Of a DNA stretch of 50,763 nt, positions 8,486-17,990 are shown in pieces. Numbering within the stretch: the stretch's first letter is position 1; every line of letters starts with the position of its first letter. Origin of the DNA: Prochlorococcus sp. AG-676-L21 (lineage in GTDB: Bacteria > Cyanobacteriota > Cyanobacteriia > PCC-6307 > Cyanobiaceae); contig QCUA01000006.1 of NCBI GenBank assembly GCA_003210915.1, forward strand, positions 1-50,763. Direction: 5' to 3'. The position numbers and the translations under genes are program-made. Under the pieces are notes generated by a model. It was not told the origin of the DNA. It made no database searches and saw nothing but the letters and a program-made list of their open reading frames with translations.

Positions 8486-9625
8486 TTATCTTTCTTTTTT
8501 AATTTCATATAGACTCTCTATTACTGCATTTAAAACATATTCTTTATTTACTCCTAGCCACAAGGGTATTCTTGAAATTCTATTGAATATTGATTCAGTA
8601 TATTTTAATTTTTGACTTGTTAAATTAAATTTTTTCTTTGCATAAGGGGAGTTATGGAGAGGAATATAGTGAAAAACTACCATCACTTCCTTTTCTTTCA
8701 TTTTCTTAATAAATAAATCTCTTTCAAAATTATTTTTGTGAATCAAATAGAAAATATGGCCGTTATGTTCACTATCTTTTTGCAACTTTGGAGTTAATAC
8801 AAAACCTTCTTCATTCATAATTTTTAATCCATCTTTATAGAAATTCCAAATTTTTAATCTTTCTTGCGTAATTTTCTCTGCTTGTTCCATTTGAGCAAAA
8901 AGAAAAGCTGCTGTTAATTCTCCCGGAAGAAAAGATGAACCAATATCTACCCAAGTATATTTATCAATTTTGCCTTTATTAAATAATGATCGATTTGTTC
9001 CTTTTTCTCTAATATAGTTGGCCCTCTCTTCAAACTTTTTATTATTTATAAGGATTGCCCCACCCTCTCCTGAAATAATGTTTTTAGTTTCATGAAAAGA
9101 GTAACAACCTAAATCCCCAATAGAACCAAGTGCTCTACTTTTATACTTTGACATCACTCCTTGTGCCGCATCTTCAATAATCAATAGGTTATATTTCTTT
9201 GAGATTTTTATTATTTCATCCATTTCGCAACTAAAACCTGCATAATGGACAGGAACTATGGCCTTCGTTTTCTCATTTATCAAACCTTCAATTAGTTTGT
9301 AATCCATGTTCAAATTATTTGGTTCTATATCCACGAAAACTGGTTTGCCCCCTCTTAATGCGAAAGCATTAGCAGTAGAAACGAAAGTATAAGATGGCAT
9401 TATTATTTCATCGCCATTTTTTATATCTGCTAGTATCGCAGCCATTTCAAGAGCAGCTGTGCATGAATTGGTAAGTAGAGCGGAATTCGTCCTTGTATTA
9501 ATTTCTAACCATTCTTTACATTTTTTCGTAAAGAATCCATCTCCTGAAAGTTGTCCAAGGCTATTTGCTTTCTTTATATATTCTATTTCCTTACCTGTTA
9601 GGAATGGTTTGTTGAATGGAATCAC
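8486..9625 (-). CDS. wecE: WecE/RffA-like dTDP-4-amino-4,6-dideoxygalactose transaminase
   Basis: PLP enzyme of the DegT/DnrJ/EryC1 family that aminates C4 of dTDP-4-keto-6-deoxyglucose to give dTDP-Fuc4N. The sequence follows WecE closely: MIPFNKPFLTGKE, LLTNSCTAALEMAA, PSYTFVSTANAF, VPVHYAG, EDAAQGV, and the Schiff-base lysine K181 in SFHETKN. REKGTNR, TWVDIGSS and LPGEL follow. The 379-residue length is normal. No rmlA or rmlB for its substrate is in the window. It is the last gene of a group that faces the glycosyltransferase and methyltransferase genes further right. Substrate is inferred from similarity. Confidence 0.88.
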   Translation of the reverse strand: MIPFNKPFLTGKEIEYIKKANSLGQLSGDGFFTKKCKEWLEINTRTNSALLTNSCTAALEMAAILADIKNGDEIIMPSYTFVSTANAFALRGGKPVFVDIEPNNLNMDYKLIEGLINEKTKAIVPVHYAGFSCEMDEIIKISKKYNLLIIEDAAQGVMSKYKSRALGSIGDLGCYSFHETKNIISGEGGAILINNKKFEERANYIREKGTNRSLFNKGKIDKYTWVDIGSSFLPGELTAAFLFAQMEQAEKITQERLKIWNFYKDGLKIMNEEGFVLTPKLQKDSEHNGHIFYLIHKNNFERDLFIKKMKEKEVMVVFHYIPLHNSPYAKKKFNLTSQKLKYTESIFNRISRIPLWLGVNKEYVLNAVIESLYEIKKER

Positions 9626-9817
9626 GAAATTAATTTTTCAAGTAAACCTACATTAAATAATGTATAGATCTTCTACTATAAATTATTTTAATAGTATAAA
9701 AAAAATTATTTTTAATTTTTATTCATTCAAATATTTTTATATTGCAGTATCTTGAATATAAAATAATACAAATTTTTTATAAAAACATGCAAAAAATTCT
9801 TAGAAATAAAAAAATTC

Positions 9818-10174
9818 ATGTTTAATATAATATTGGCATCTTTATCAGTTGGGATAGGTTCTTATATCTTAAGAAAAGGCGACCTATTTGGAGTTATATT
9901 CTTTTTTTTAAAAAAAAATAATATTTCTTCAAATACAATTTTTTTGACATTGGGAGGAATATTTTTAAATTTAATTGGGATATATTTTTGGCAGGAAAGC
10001 TCCAAATCTAGTCTTCCTTACCAATTAGCATTTAGTTTGTATCTATCATTAACAATAATAGTAGGAATTATAATAAGCATTGTTTTTGAGAAGATAGAAT
10101 TTAATTTAAATTTATTTTTGGGATCGATATTGCTTGTTACAGGAATAATCATATTATCAATTGATAATTTTTAA
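9818..10174 (+). CDS. Small four-helix membrane protein, SMR/ArnE-like flippase subunit
   Basis: 118 residues with four hydrophobic segments (about 1-20, 35-57, 66-88 and 95-115), the layout of small multidrug resistance and ArnE/ArnF half transporters of the drug/metabolite superfamily. Short motifs such as GGIFLNLIG and GSILLVTGIIIL fit that family. It sits among a WecE-like transaminase, a GtrB/ArnC-like glycosyltransferase and a methyltransferase, so moving a polyprenyl-linked amino-sugar across the membrane is the likely role. It is on the opposite strand from these neighbours and converges on the methyltransferase with 9 bp between. Confidence 0.65.
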   Translation: MFNIILASLSVGIGSYILRKGDLFGVIFFFLKKNNISSNTIFLTLGGIFLNLIGIYFWQESSKSSLPYQLAFSLYLSLTIIVGIIISIVFEKIEFNLNLFLGSILLVTGIIILSIDNF

Positions 10175-10183
10175 CTATTAAGA

Positions 10184-11023
10184 TTATTTTTTTGTGAAAA
10201 TTAATTTCATATATGGAAGAAAATTTGGGAATAAAAAAATTAATCTAAACAAACCAATATTTTTTAAAAAAATACTAATAAATCCTAAAATCTTTTGTCT
10301 TCTTCTGAATTGCTCATCTTCGGTAAATCTAATTATCATTTTTTGCATGATAGATAATTGATCATATAGCTCATACTTTTTTAAAAAAAGACGTTTGTAT
10401 TCAAAAATAATTTCAGATTTTTTAACAAAGTTAAGTGATTTCCAAAGTCCCCTACATTTATTATTTTTTTCAAATTTATTTATAAATTTCTTGAAAATTA
10501 GGTAAGTTAATTTTTTATTTATTATTATTGGAATTTTGAAATGACTTTCAAATGGGAATCCATTATTAGGAGCTAAGATTACAAGTTTGCCATCTTTTCT
10601 GAGCCAAGAATGAGATATTTTTAAAAAGTTTCTCCAATCTTCAAGATGTTCAAAAACATTTATACAGAAAATTAAGTCATATTTTTTTGAAGGTTTGAAT
10701 TCTTCAAAACCTATATTCATTATTTCTATATTTTTCTTGGATAATTTAGAATAAATTTTTTTTAATGAATGAAATCCATTACCAAAAGGTTCAATACCCT
10801 CAATATTAAGGTTTTTATATTTTTCTGAAAGCATACTTAATAGGATGCCACTGCCAGAACCAACTTCTAATAAATTTCCATCGTCTTTAATATTGTCGCA
10901 AAATTCTTTTATTTGAGAAAAGCCAAAGAAAGCTTCACTAATCCAAATTTCCGAATTTTCAATATTTAATGATTGTATTATTTTTAATATCTTCAAATCA
11001 TATTTAGTTGAGTTTTTCTTCAA
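10184..11023 (-). CDS. Class I SAM-dependent methyltransferase
   Basis: The SAM-binding loop is LLEVGSGSGILL (51-62). The acidic ribose-binding residue follows in GIEPFG, and the post-II motif reads YDLIFCINVFEHLEDW. This places it in the Methyltransf_11/23 type group common in polysaccharide loci. The C-terminal third is basic and hydrophobic, with FISIFLKNIG and LIFLFPNFLP, which suggests membrane association. Its start overlaps the end of the upstream glycosyltransferase by 20 bp, so the two are coupled and the acceptor is probably the lipid-linked sugar made by that enzyme or the final glycan. The substrate is unknown. Confidence 0.85.
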   Translation of the reverse strand: MKKNSTKYDLKILKIIQSLNIENSEIWISEAFFGFSQIKEFCDNIKDDGNLLEVGSGSGILLSMLSEKYKNLNIEGIEPFGNGFHSLKKIYSKLSKKNIEIMNIGFEEFKPSKKYDLIFCINVFEHLEDWRNFLKISHSWLRKDGKLVILAPNNGFPFESHFKIPIIINKKLTYLIFKKFINKFEKNNKCRGLWKSLNFVKKSEIIFEYKRLFLKKYELYDQLSIMQKMIIRFTEDEQFRRRQKILGFISIFLKNIGLFRLIFLFPNFLPYMKLIFTKK

Positions 11024-11948
11024 TTATATAAAGAGGACGATTTTTAGAAGTTTCAAATATTTTACTTACATAAAGACCAACAACACCAATAAAAAATATT
11101 ATGATTCCTGTTGAAAAGAATAAAGTTATTATGAGCGAGGCAAATCCTGAAACACTAAAAATATTTAAGAGGGCCATTATTGAATAAATAATCCCAAAAG
11201 CAAAAGAAATCATTGAAATTATGAAACCTAGCTTAATTGTTAATTTTAAAGGTTTATCAGAAAACAAAAGTATATTATTGAAGGCTAATCTAAAAAGTTT
11301 TCGCTGATTATAGTTTGATTTATTAAGGAATCTTTCTCCATGAATTACGTTTAAATCATATTTAGAAAAACCTACCCAATTTATTTGAGATGGAAAAAAT
11401 GGATCTTTATCATTAAGTTCAGTTATAGCTTTAATAACTTTTCTATGGTAAATACCAAAATTAGCTATTGATGAATCTTGATTAATGCCAGTGAAATATT
11501 CATATATCATATAATAAATTCTGGATATATATTTTTTATAAATATTATCTCTTCTATTTATTCTTCTTGCTCTGACTATTGGATAACCTTCTTTAGCTTT
11601 TCTGTATAGATTTTTTATTTCAGATGGTTTGTCTTGTAAATCACAATCCATAACAACAATCCAACGACCCTTTGCTTTTTTAATTCCAGCTTTAATAGCT
11701 ACATGCTGTCCAAAATTTCTAGAAAGTTTTAAACCTTTTACCAAAGGATTTATTCTGCAAATCTTCTTAATTTCATGCCAAGATTTATCATCACTTCCGT
11801 CCTCAACTAATATGATTTCATATTTTTCCCCTAGAGAATCGCAAGTTTCTGAAACATCCCTCACTAATTGATTTATTATTCCTTCTGCCATGTAGACCGG
11901 CGAAACAATACTTAACTCTAGTTTAGATGCTCTCTCATTTTCATTCAT
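11004..11948 (-). CDS. GtrB/ArnC-like polyprenyl-phosphate glycosyltransferase (GT2)
   Basis: Transfers a sugar from a nucleotide donor to undecaprenyl phosphate at the inner face of the membrane. The GT-A domain starts LSIVSPVYMAEG, has VEDGSDD (48-54) and the metal-binding DCD (101-103), followed by LQDKPSEI. RNFGQHVAIKAG is the usual dolichyl-phosphate-mannose-synthase-like signature. Two C-terminal TM helices (roughly 230-260 and 270-300) match GtrB and ArnC. At 314 residues it is full length. It leads a two-gene unit with the methyltransferase. Together with the WecE-like and SMR-like genes it forms a plausible set for loading and flipping an amino-deoxy sugar. Confidence 0.88.
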   Translation of the reverse strand: MNENERASKLELSIVSPVYMAEGIINQLVRDVSETCDSLGEKYEIILVEDGSDDKSWHEIKKICRINPLVKGLKLSRNFGQHVAIKAGIKKAKGRWIVVMDCDLQDKPSEIKNLYRKAKEGYPIVRARRINRRDNIYKKYISRIYYMIYEYFTGINQDSSIANFGIYHRKVIKAITELNDKDPFFPSQINWVGFSKYDLNVIHGERFLNKSNYNQRKLFRLAFNNILLFSDKPLKLTIKLGFIISMISFAFGIIYSIMALLNIFSVSGFASLIITLFFSTGIIIFFIGVVGLYVSKIFETSKNRPLYIIEEKLN

Positions 11949-12658
11949 AATATCTATTTAATTTTAGATACTCATAACTTAAATCAATTTAGCAATTACT
12001 TTGTAAATATTCATTATAAGGGACATAAAAATATCTTCAATTGATATTTTCTAACTTTTTATATGAGAAATTTACTACTAAATCTGAAAATTTTTAAAAC
12101 TTTTGAGAATTGAGATTGTTACTTTTTTCTGGTTCTTTGCAAAAATTAGTTATTCTTACATTTCTTTTATCACCATTTCAACTCCGGTCTTTATAGTTTT
12201 AAATAATTCTCCGGCATAAATTATTTTTCCAAAAAATAATGAATAATTTGAAAATATTACAAGCTTGTATATTCTTTTAAATAAGATAACTTTAAAAAAA
12301 GAAAAGATTCTTAAACTAAAAGAACTTTTATATAAATAGGTTTCAATAATATGAATCTAATTAATTAAGAAGACTGATAGTTTACCTTAATTTACAAATC
12401 ATTGAAAAACTGATTGTTATAAATTTTTTTATTTTAAAAATCATAAATTTTATTTTAATTTGTGTATACAAATTCATTTAAGATAATAAATAAGAAAAAT
12501 TTAAAATACATCTCATAACATTTTATGGCTATGGTTTTTTTTGAGACAATAATAAGAGAATGGATCAATCTAAAAAATTTCTAATCTCAATCCCTAAAAA
12601 TAATTTGAGGAATTTAGGTTTTCTAAAAGTTTTGAAAAAATTCTATTACTTTCTTTAA
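11949..12658. other. Long AT-rich intergenic region
   Basis: A 710-bp region between divergent genes. Apart from the minus-strand open frame at 12156-12356 described separately, I see only scattered stops, poly-A/T tracts and no convincing promoter, repeat or RNA. The amount of non-coding DNA is far above the core part of the window and fits a decaying accessory region. Confidence 0.5.
12156..12356 (-). pseudogene. Open frame without start, probable 3' remnant of a lost membrane-associated gene
   Basis: 66 sense codons run from a TAG to a TAA on the minus strand with no ATG, GTG or TTG start. The encoded stretch is rich in Phe, Lys and Ile (SLRIFSFFKVILFKRIYK) and ends FGKIIYAGELFKTIKTGVEM-VIKEM. 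The last 25 residues have an ordinary protein composition, unlike chance AT-rich translation, which is why I record it. I cannot name the family. It could be the tail of a glycosyltransferase or methyltransferase. A chance open frame remains possible. Confidence 0.35.
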
Positions 12659-14395
12659 ATGTATATTCTAGGAATATGTAATGATGAAACCTCTTCTGCT
12701 TGTTTGATGAAGGATGGTGAAATAATTTGCGCTGCTTCAGAAGAGCGATTCACAAGAATAAAATTAGATAAATCATTCCCCGAACACTCTATTAAATTCT
12801 GTTTATCTTTCGCTGAAATTGAACTCTCAGAAGTAAATGTTGTCGCATATGCATGGTCAAAAGGTTTCCAACAAAGTCTACTTACAAATTATGTTGAACT
12901 GGGAGGAAGGTATCCAAGTAATAATAATATCAATAAAATTATAAAAGAAAGAATTCTGTGGGAGATCGAGAGAGATCAAAAGAAAAGGTTGGAATTTGAC
13001 AATTGGGTTAATAATTTTATTGATCATGCAAACCAGCAAGTTATGGATTTTTACCATCATGATGCTCATGCTGCAAGTGCATCTTTTGTCTCGCCATTTG
13101 ATAATGGATACGTTTATACAAGTGATGGTAGAGGGGATTTTGAATCTACAACAATACATAAATTTGATCGTTTCTCAGAAAAAAAATTAATAAAAGTTTA
13201 TTCAGCTACATCAATAGATTCCTTTGGATTTTTTTATGGACGAATAACTGGTCTTTTAGGTTTTAAGCCAATGCGTCATGAAGGGAAAGTTACTGGACTT
13301 GCCGCATTAGGGGAGCCAAGTAAAGCAATTGGTCTTTGTAAGCAAATGATAAATGTAAATGAAGGAAAAATAATTGCTAATTTAGGAGATTATTATCGAC
13401 CATTCTTTGAACCATATTCTGAATCGCTCAAAAAAGAAATACTAAAATATTCCAAGGAAGATGTCGCGGCAGCAGCTCAAAATCACCTTGAAACAATGAT
13501 GTCAGATTTGCTTGATTATTATTTAAAAGTTGACAACGTTCGAAATACAAACTTGATGTGTGCAGGAGGGGTTTTTGGGAATGTAAAAGTTACACAAAGA
13601 TTAAAAGAAATGCCCCAAATTAATTCTTGTTATGTTCATCCACAAATGGGTGATGGGGGTCTATGTATTGGTGCTTGTGCACTAGCCTTAGAGAAAATGA
13701 AATTATTACAATCTAAAAATAGAATAAGAACTAAACAGTTAAAAACAATGTATTTGGGGCCTCATGCAATATTCAGAGATAAATCCCACTCATATTATTC
13801 TAAAAAATACCATAGTGAAATTATTCCTTATAAAAAAGCACCAATTAAGTTTGCTCAATCTTTAAAGAAAAAAAATGTAATAGGTTTAATTAACGGCAGG
13901 ATGGAATTTGGACCAAGGGCATTATGTAATAGAAGTATTATTTTTGGAACTTCAGATAAAAAAATTAATAATTGGCTAAATCAAAGAATGCATAGAACAG
14001 AATTCATGCCTTTTGCTCCAGTGATACGTAAAGAAATAGCTCATAAATGTATTGAATACTTTAATCCTGATGATGTAACCTTTAATTTCATGACATCGAC
14101 TGCCATTTGTACTGATCAATTTAAATTAAATAACCCTGCGGTAGTTCATGTAGATCAAACGGCTCGTCCGCAAATAGTTACTAAAAACTCAAATGAATTT
14201 ATATGGAATGTTCTTATTGAATGGGAAAAAATAACTTCTGAATGCTCGTTAGTTAATACTTCATTTAATATTCATGAAGAACCAATAATTTGCGATGTCG
14301 ATGAAGGAATGGAAAGTCTCAATAAAAACGTAATTGATCAGCTATGGTTTATTCAAAATAATATTGTATATGTATACTCAAAAAAAGAAATCTAG
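12659..14395 (+). CDS. NodU/CmcH-family carbamoyltransferase
   Basis: Uses carbamoyl phosphate and ATP to O-carbamoylate a sugar or natural product; NodU, TobZ and CmcH are the known types. It starts MYILGICNDETSSACL with the ASEERFTR element. The iron/ATP-site motif HHDAHAASASF lies near 132-142, then SDGRGD. RHEGKVTGLAALG and GRMEFGPRALCNRS (near 413) complete the Kae1-like and C-terminal domains. Length 578 is typical. It has no neighbour within 260 bp on either side, so it is probably a stand-alone gene whose target is the surface glycan of this island. Function class is firm; substrate is unknown. Confidence 0.92.
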   Translation: MYILGICNDETSSACLMKDGEIICAASEERFTRIKLDKSFPEHSIKFCLSFAEIELSEVNVVAYAWSKGFQQSLLTNYVELGGRYPSNNNINKIIKERILWEIERDQKKRLEFDNWVNNFIDHANQQVMDFYHHDAHAASASFVSPFDNGYVYTSDGRGDFESTTIHKFDRFSEKKLIKVYSATSIDSFGFFYGRITGLLGFKPMRHEGKVTGLAALGEPSKAIGLCKQMINVNEGKIIANLGDYYRPFFEPYSESLKKEILKYSKEDVAAAAQNHLETMMSDLLDYYLKVDNVRNTNLMCAGGVFGNVKVTQRLKEMPQINSCYVHPQMGDGGLCIGACALALEKMKLLQSKNRIRTKQLKTMYLGPHAIFRDKSHSYYSKKYHSEIIPYKKAPIKFAQSLKKKNVIGLINGRMEFGPRALCNRSIIFGTSDKKINNWLNQRMHRTEFMPFAPVIRKEIAHKCIEYFNPDDVTFNFMTSTAICTDQFKLNNPAVVHVDQTARPQIVTKNSNEFIWNVLIEWEKITSECSLVNTSFNIHEEPIICDVDEGMESLNKNVIDQLWFIQNNIVYVYSKKEI

Positions 14396-14726
14396 GAAAT
14401 TCTTTTATTTAAATAATGCGTTAGGTTTTACTTAAAGAAATTACTATAATAAATGAAATAAATAATCCCTTTTTTTATAATCAATATAATCAAAAAGTTT
14501 TAACTTCTTTTTCAAAATCAGAGCATAAAATCATTTGAATAAGCCTTCAGAAGGGTTAGATAAAGTTATATTAGAACTTGTTCATATTATCAGAATAACT
14601 TATAGTCGATAAATCTAAATGGTTATAAAATTAAATTATTTTATTCAATGAAATTAACATTGTTGGACTACAATAATTTATACATTATTAATTAATGTAT
14701 ATTAATTTTAAAATTTTTTATTTTTC
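14396..14726. other. AT-rich intergenic region
   Basis: A 331-bp gap between two plus-strand genes. A 23-codon frame starting at a TTG (reading MNKPSEGLDKVILELVHI) is visible near 14535, but nothing supports it as a gene. No terminator with a clear stem was seen behind the carbamoyltransferase gene. Confidence 0.4.
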
Positions 14727-16196
14727 ATGCGTAAGACAATATTTTTTTTTGAGTCATTAAATTTAAAAAGTAAATGGATAATTATATTTTTCTTATTAGT
14801 TTTGCCAAGAATAATTTATATCTATTTAAATTCAATTACTACGGATGACTCTATATTTTATCTAAATGTAGCTGAAAATATAAAGCAAGGATGTGGTTTT
14901 GCTTTTAAGAATAATTTAGGGGAATGTCAATCTTTAACCGGAGGTTATTTCCCCGCTTATCCATATTTTATTTGGTTTTTAAAATCAATAAGCTTCTCTA
15001 ATAAAATGATCCCAAGTCTGGTATCAATATTTGCAATTGGTTCTATTATCTATTTATTACATACTCTTTATAACTATGGATTAGAAGAAAGAAAAATTTA
15101 TGCTTTAGCTTTCATTCTTGGTTTTTCTCCAATATCATTTGGATACTCAAGATATTTATTAATTGAGCCTATAATTTACATTTTTAGCGTTCTCCTTTTA
15201 GCTGAATTCATAAAACTAAAAACAAATCCAAAATATTTTAAATATGTTTACTCAAGGATTATCATATTTACAATTATTTCAGTTTTTTTTAAGCCAACAT
15301 CTATTATTTTAATTATTCCTCACTTCCTTATTACTATATATAGTTATGGAATTAAGAAATTTATAAATGTTTTTCTTTTGTTTTCCTTACTTTTAATGCT
15401 CTTTATTATTCCATGGGGATTAAGAGATATAAAATATGGAAGTCATATCCCTTTTAAAATTAATGCTAGTAATGGGCCTGAGAATATTCGAGGATTTAGG
15501 AGCTGGTTGTCTTCATTTTCCTTAACTGAATATGATCACGCATCTGCTCTATTTCCTATTTACAATAGAAATAGTGGAGATAGAAAGAAAATTGTAATTA
15601 ATACTAAATGGAATCCTTTTATTTCTGAAAATGATTCAGACTTAAAAAAAATCAAACAAATATTAAATGAAGATGATCCATTATTAAAAAGAGGATTTAC
15701 TAAAGATGAAGAAAAGATTTTTTATAAGTTAGCTAGGGATAGGTTAAAAAAGAACGGTATTTTTGGAAATACTTCTTTATTAATGATCAAATCTTTAAGT
15801 CTTTTAATAAATCCTTTAAATTCTTGGGGCTGGCCTTTACAGGTAGGATTAGATTCAAAATTTTATATATTTAATGGTTCATTCATAACAAAGATTTTGT
15901 TTAAATTCCTTATTTTTGTATATAGATTATTTCTATTTTCGCTTTATTTTAAATATATATTTGCATTTATGAGACTATTAAATCCTATCAATATTTTTTC
16001 TAAAAATAATTATAATTTAATCCAAAATAACTCAATTCTTATTGGAAGCTTCTTATTACTTAGTACAAATTTAATTATGTTTGTTGGAGTCTTTAACTTA
16101 TTAGAACATAGATATTTTTATCCAATTATGCCATGGATTGAATTCTCAGTATATTTCACATTTATAAATAATAGTTTTTTTAGGCGAGTAAGTTAG
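14727..16196 (+). CDS. Polytopic GT-C-type glycosyltransferase, ArnT/PMT-like
   Basis: 489 residues with about ten hydrophobic helices. The first periplasmic loop after TM1 has TTDDSIFYLNVAENI (D40/D41), which fits the D-D or D-E plus Tyr motif of GT-C enzymes that use polyprenyl-phosphate sugars. A large hydrophilic loop in the middle (about 240-350) is also typical. The enzyme would move a sugar from a lipid carrier to a glycan or lipid outside the membrane. That matches a locus with GtrB-like and GtrA-like genes. The family assignment is from topology and motif, since overall identity in this family is low. Confidence 0.7.
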   Translation: MRKTIFFFESLNLKSKWIIIFFLLVLPRIIYIYLNSITTDDSIFYLNVAENIKQGCGFAFKNNLGECQSLTGGYFPAYPYFIWFLKSISFSNKMIPSLVSIFAIGSIIYLLHTLYNYGLEERKIYALAFILGFSPISFGYSRYLLIEPIIYIFSVLLLAEFIKLKTNPKYFKYVYSRIIIFTIISVFFKPTSIILIIPHFLITIYSYGIKKFINVFLLFSLLLMLFIIPWGLRDIKYGSHIPFKINASNGPENIRGFRSWLSSFSLTEYDHASALFPIYNRNSGDRKKIVINTKWNPFISENDSDLKKIKQILNEDDPLLKRGFTKDEEKIFYKLARDRLKKNGIFGNTSLLMIKSLSLLINPLNSWGWPLQVGLDSKFYIFNGSFITKILFKFLIFVYRLFLFSLYFKYIFAFMRLLNPINIFSKNNYNLIQNNSILIGSFLLLSTNLIMFVGVFNLLEHRYFYPIMPWIEFSVYFTFINNSFFRRVS

Positions 16197-16486
16197 ATTT
16201 AAAAGTTTATTTAAAAGTTTCTAATATGTTTAAATTTGTAGGGAAATGAATGGTAAAATTACTCTAAAAAATAGAAAAAGATAATTTTGGGGATATTATT
16301 TATATTCCTGAAAAATTAAATTAATAAAAATCTAAACTTATTTAATCAAAAAATATTTTAACTTTTTTACAAGAAATATCAAAAATACTTTATTAAATCT
16401 AATAATAAGAAGTAGATTTAAATTGTTTAAATCAAAATTTAAGTTTTACTATTTTTTCATTAATATTTTTTAATTTGGTTATCAAT

Positions 16487-16909
16487 ATGCGAATTATTCC
16501 AAAAGTATTTAAAAGAATTCATAAGACTATATTCAAACCTTCAAAATTTAGAGTTACCTATAGCTTCATATTTTTTGGTACAGTCAATACCTTGATAACA
16601 AATATTTTTTTACAAATTCTTATAAATTTGTTTCCTTTATGGATATCAACATTTTTAAGCCAACTATTATGCTTAATAATAGGTTTTTTTACTTACTCTT
16701 TTTTTGTTTATCAAGTAAAGAAAATATCTATAAAACAATTCATGAAATTTTTAATCCTATCAATTTTTTCATGGAATTTAAACGCAATTCTCATTTTATT
16801 TATGAATAATATTTTAAATATAAATATAAGGTTATCAGCCTTATTAGCATTGCCATTTATAGCTTTACTTTCATTTTTCTTCCAAAAACGATACATATAT
16901 ATTAAATAA
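16487..16909 (+). CDS. GtrA-family membrane protein
   Basis: 140 residues with four TM helices, the size and topology of GtrA proteins that help flip polyprenyl-phosphate-linked sugars. The N-terminal segment FRVTYSFIFFGTVNTLITN matches the family start, and the C-terminus has the usual F-F-x-x-K/R-x-Y-I/V-Y end (FFFQKRYIY). I use the ATG at 16487; an in-frame TTG four codons upstream exists but has no support. With the GT-C gene upstream and GtrB-like genes nearby it forms the classical GtrA-GtrB-GtrC set, though the members are scattered. Confidence 0.82.
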   Translation: MRIIPKVFKRIHKTIFKPSKFRVTYSFIFFGTVNTLITNIFLQILINLFPLWISTFLSQLLCLIIGFFTYSFFVYQVKKISIKQFMKFLILSIFSWNLNAILILFMNNILNINIRLSALLALPFIALLSFFFQKRYIYIK

Positions 16910-17061
16910 AAAAAGGTATCTATTTGATAAGAATATTACTTTAGTTTTAAAATATATAAATAAATAATAAGTTTAATGTTCTATTTTTTTAATCTGCAAT
17001 AATAATTGATAAAGATTATTGTTTATATTTGAAATTTTCAAAGTATTAAGATATTTATTTA

Positions 17062-17835
17062 TTACCTATATTTATTCTTTACTAATTTGACCTTATCAAG
17101 AGTATCAATTAGAAATAGGGAATATAAAAAGAATTCAACTAACTCTAAGTTTAAAATATAACCTGGATTAACTTGCATTAATGTTCCATAATATACTGTT
17201 AATGAAAAATACACCATTGCATTAGATAGAGCTAAATTTAAAAAATATAAATTACTATAAAGAGAGTTTTTCCTTTCAAGAAATATAAAATTTAATTTAT
17301 TAAATTTCTTAAAAAATGAACCATATCCAATAATAAAAAGCATAAATGATATTAGAAACGTTATTAAACCAACCTTGCCGAGGATTGGAAAATAATCGAA
17401 TATATATATATTAAGAAAATTAGAATTATGGAGATTAAGCTCATTTTGATTGTTAAAAGAACTTAAAAAGTTAAACTTATCTTCAGTCAAAAAACTTAAT
17501 TCTTCGAAAGTTAAGAAAGAAAATAATAAAATTTTTAAATAATATGAGAATTTATTGTAATATTTAATAAAATATTTGCGATTAAAAAAAATAATTCCAA
17601 TTGTAATTATTAGAATTAATACTTCTCCGATAGCAAATAAAGAAAATTCACTTACTGAGAAGAAAAAGCTTTTAATACTAATATTTCCACTATTCCCTTC
17701 ATAGATTATGTTACTTGGAGTTTTGGTACGTATTAAGTATGAAGAGTTCAAATAGTTTGACAAGAAAAACAATATTGAAACTAACGTTATAAAAAATGAA
17801 TTCCTATTAGTAAATTTTCTAATAAATTTTTTCAT
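17062..17835 (-). CDS. Membrane protein, paralogue of the 7602-8273 product
   Basis: 257 residues, about six hydrophobic helices. Shares with the 7602-8273 protein the block EELSFLT, a Q-x-E pair, NLHNSNF, then IGYGSFF (versus AYGSYFPF), FLER/FLEK and a closing L-(V/L)-E-(F/L)-(F/L)-x-Y-(S/M)-(L/I)-FLID segment. The conserved acidic pair and the Asn-His-Asn patch are kept while the rest diverges, which points to a shared activity. The function is unknown. It is flanked by long non-coding stretches, like its paralogue, and the pair brackets the left half of the accessory region. Confidence 0.75.
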   Translation of the reverse strand: MKKFIRKFTNRNSFFITLVSILFFLSNYLNSSYLIRTKTPSNIIYEGNSGNISIKSFFFSVSEFSLFAIGEVLILIITIGIIFFNRKYFIKYYNKFSYYLKILLFSFLTFEELSFLTEDKFNFLSSFNNQNELNLHNSNFLNIYIFDYFPILGKVGLITFLISFMLFIIGYGSFFKKFNKLNFIFLERKNSLYSNLYFLNLALSNAMVYFSLTVYYGTLMQVNPGYILNLELVEFFLYSLFLIDTLDKVKLVKNKYR

Positions 17836-17990
17836 AATTATAAGATTAAGCTATTTTTTAGAATCCAACTAATTATTTCAAAATAAAGAATAAAAACAAT
17901 AATAATTTATATTATTGTTTATTTTGAAACACAAAAGGAAATTACTCAATGTAAATTTCATCCATAATTGCAAGTCTTATATGCTTTTGC

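Noticed and set aside
12878..13190. Two overlapping frames inside the carbamoyltransferase gene
   Set aside because: Off-frame readings of a gene with complete NodU motifs.
14535..14612. Short frame starting TTG and reading NKPSEGLDKVILELVHI
   Set aside because: About 25 codons, no ribosome binding site and no recognisable family; not enough to list as a gene.
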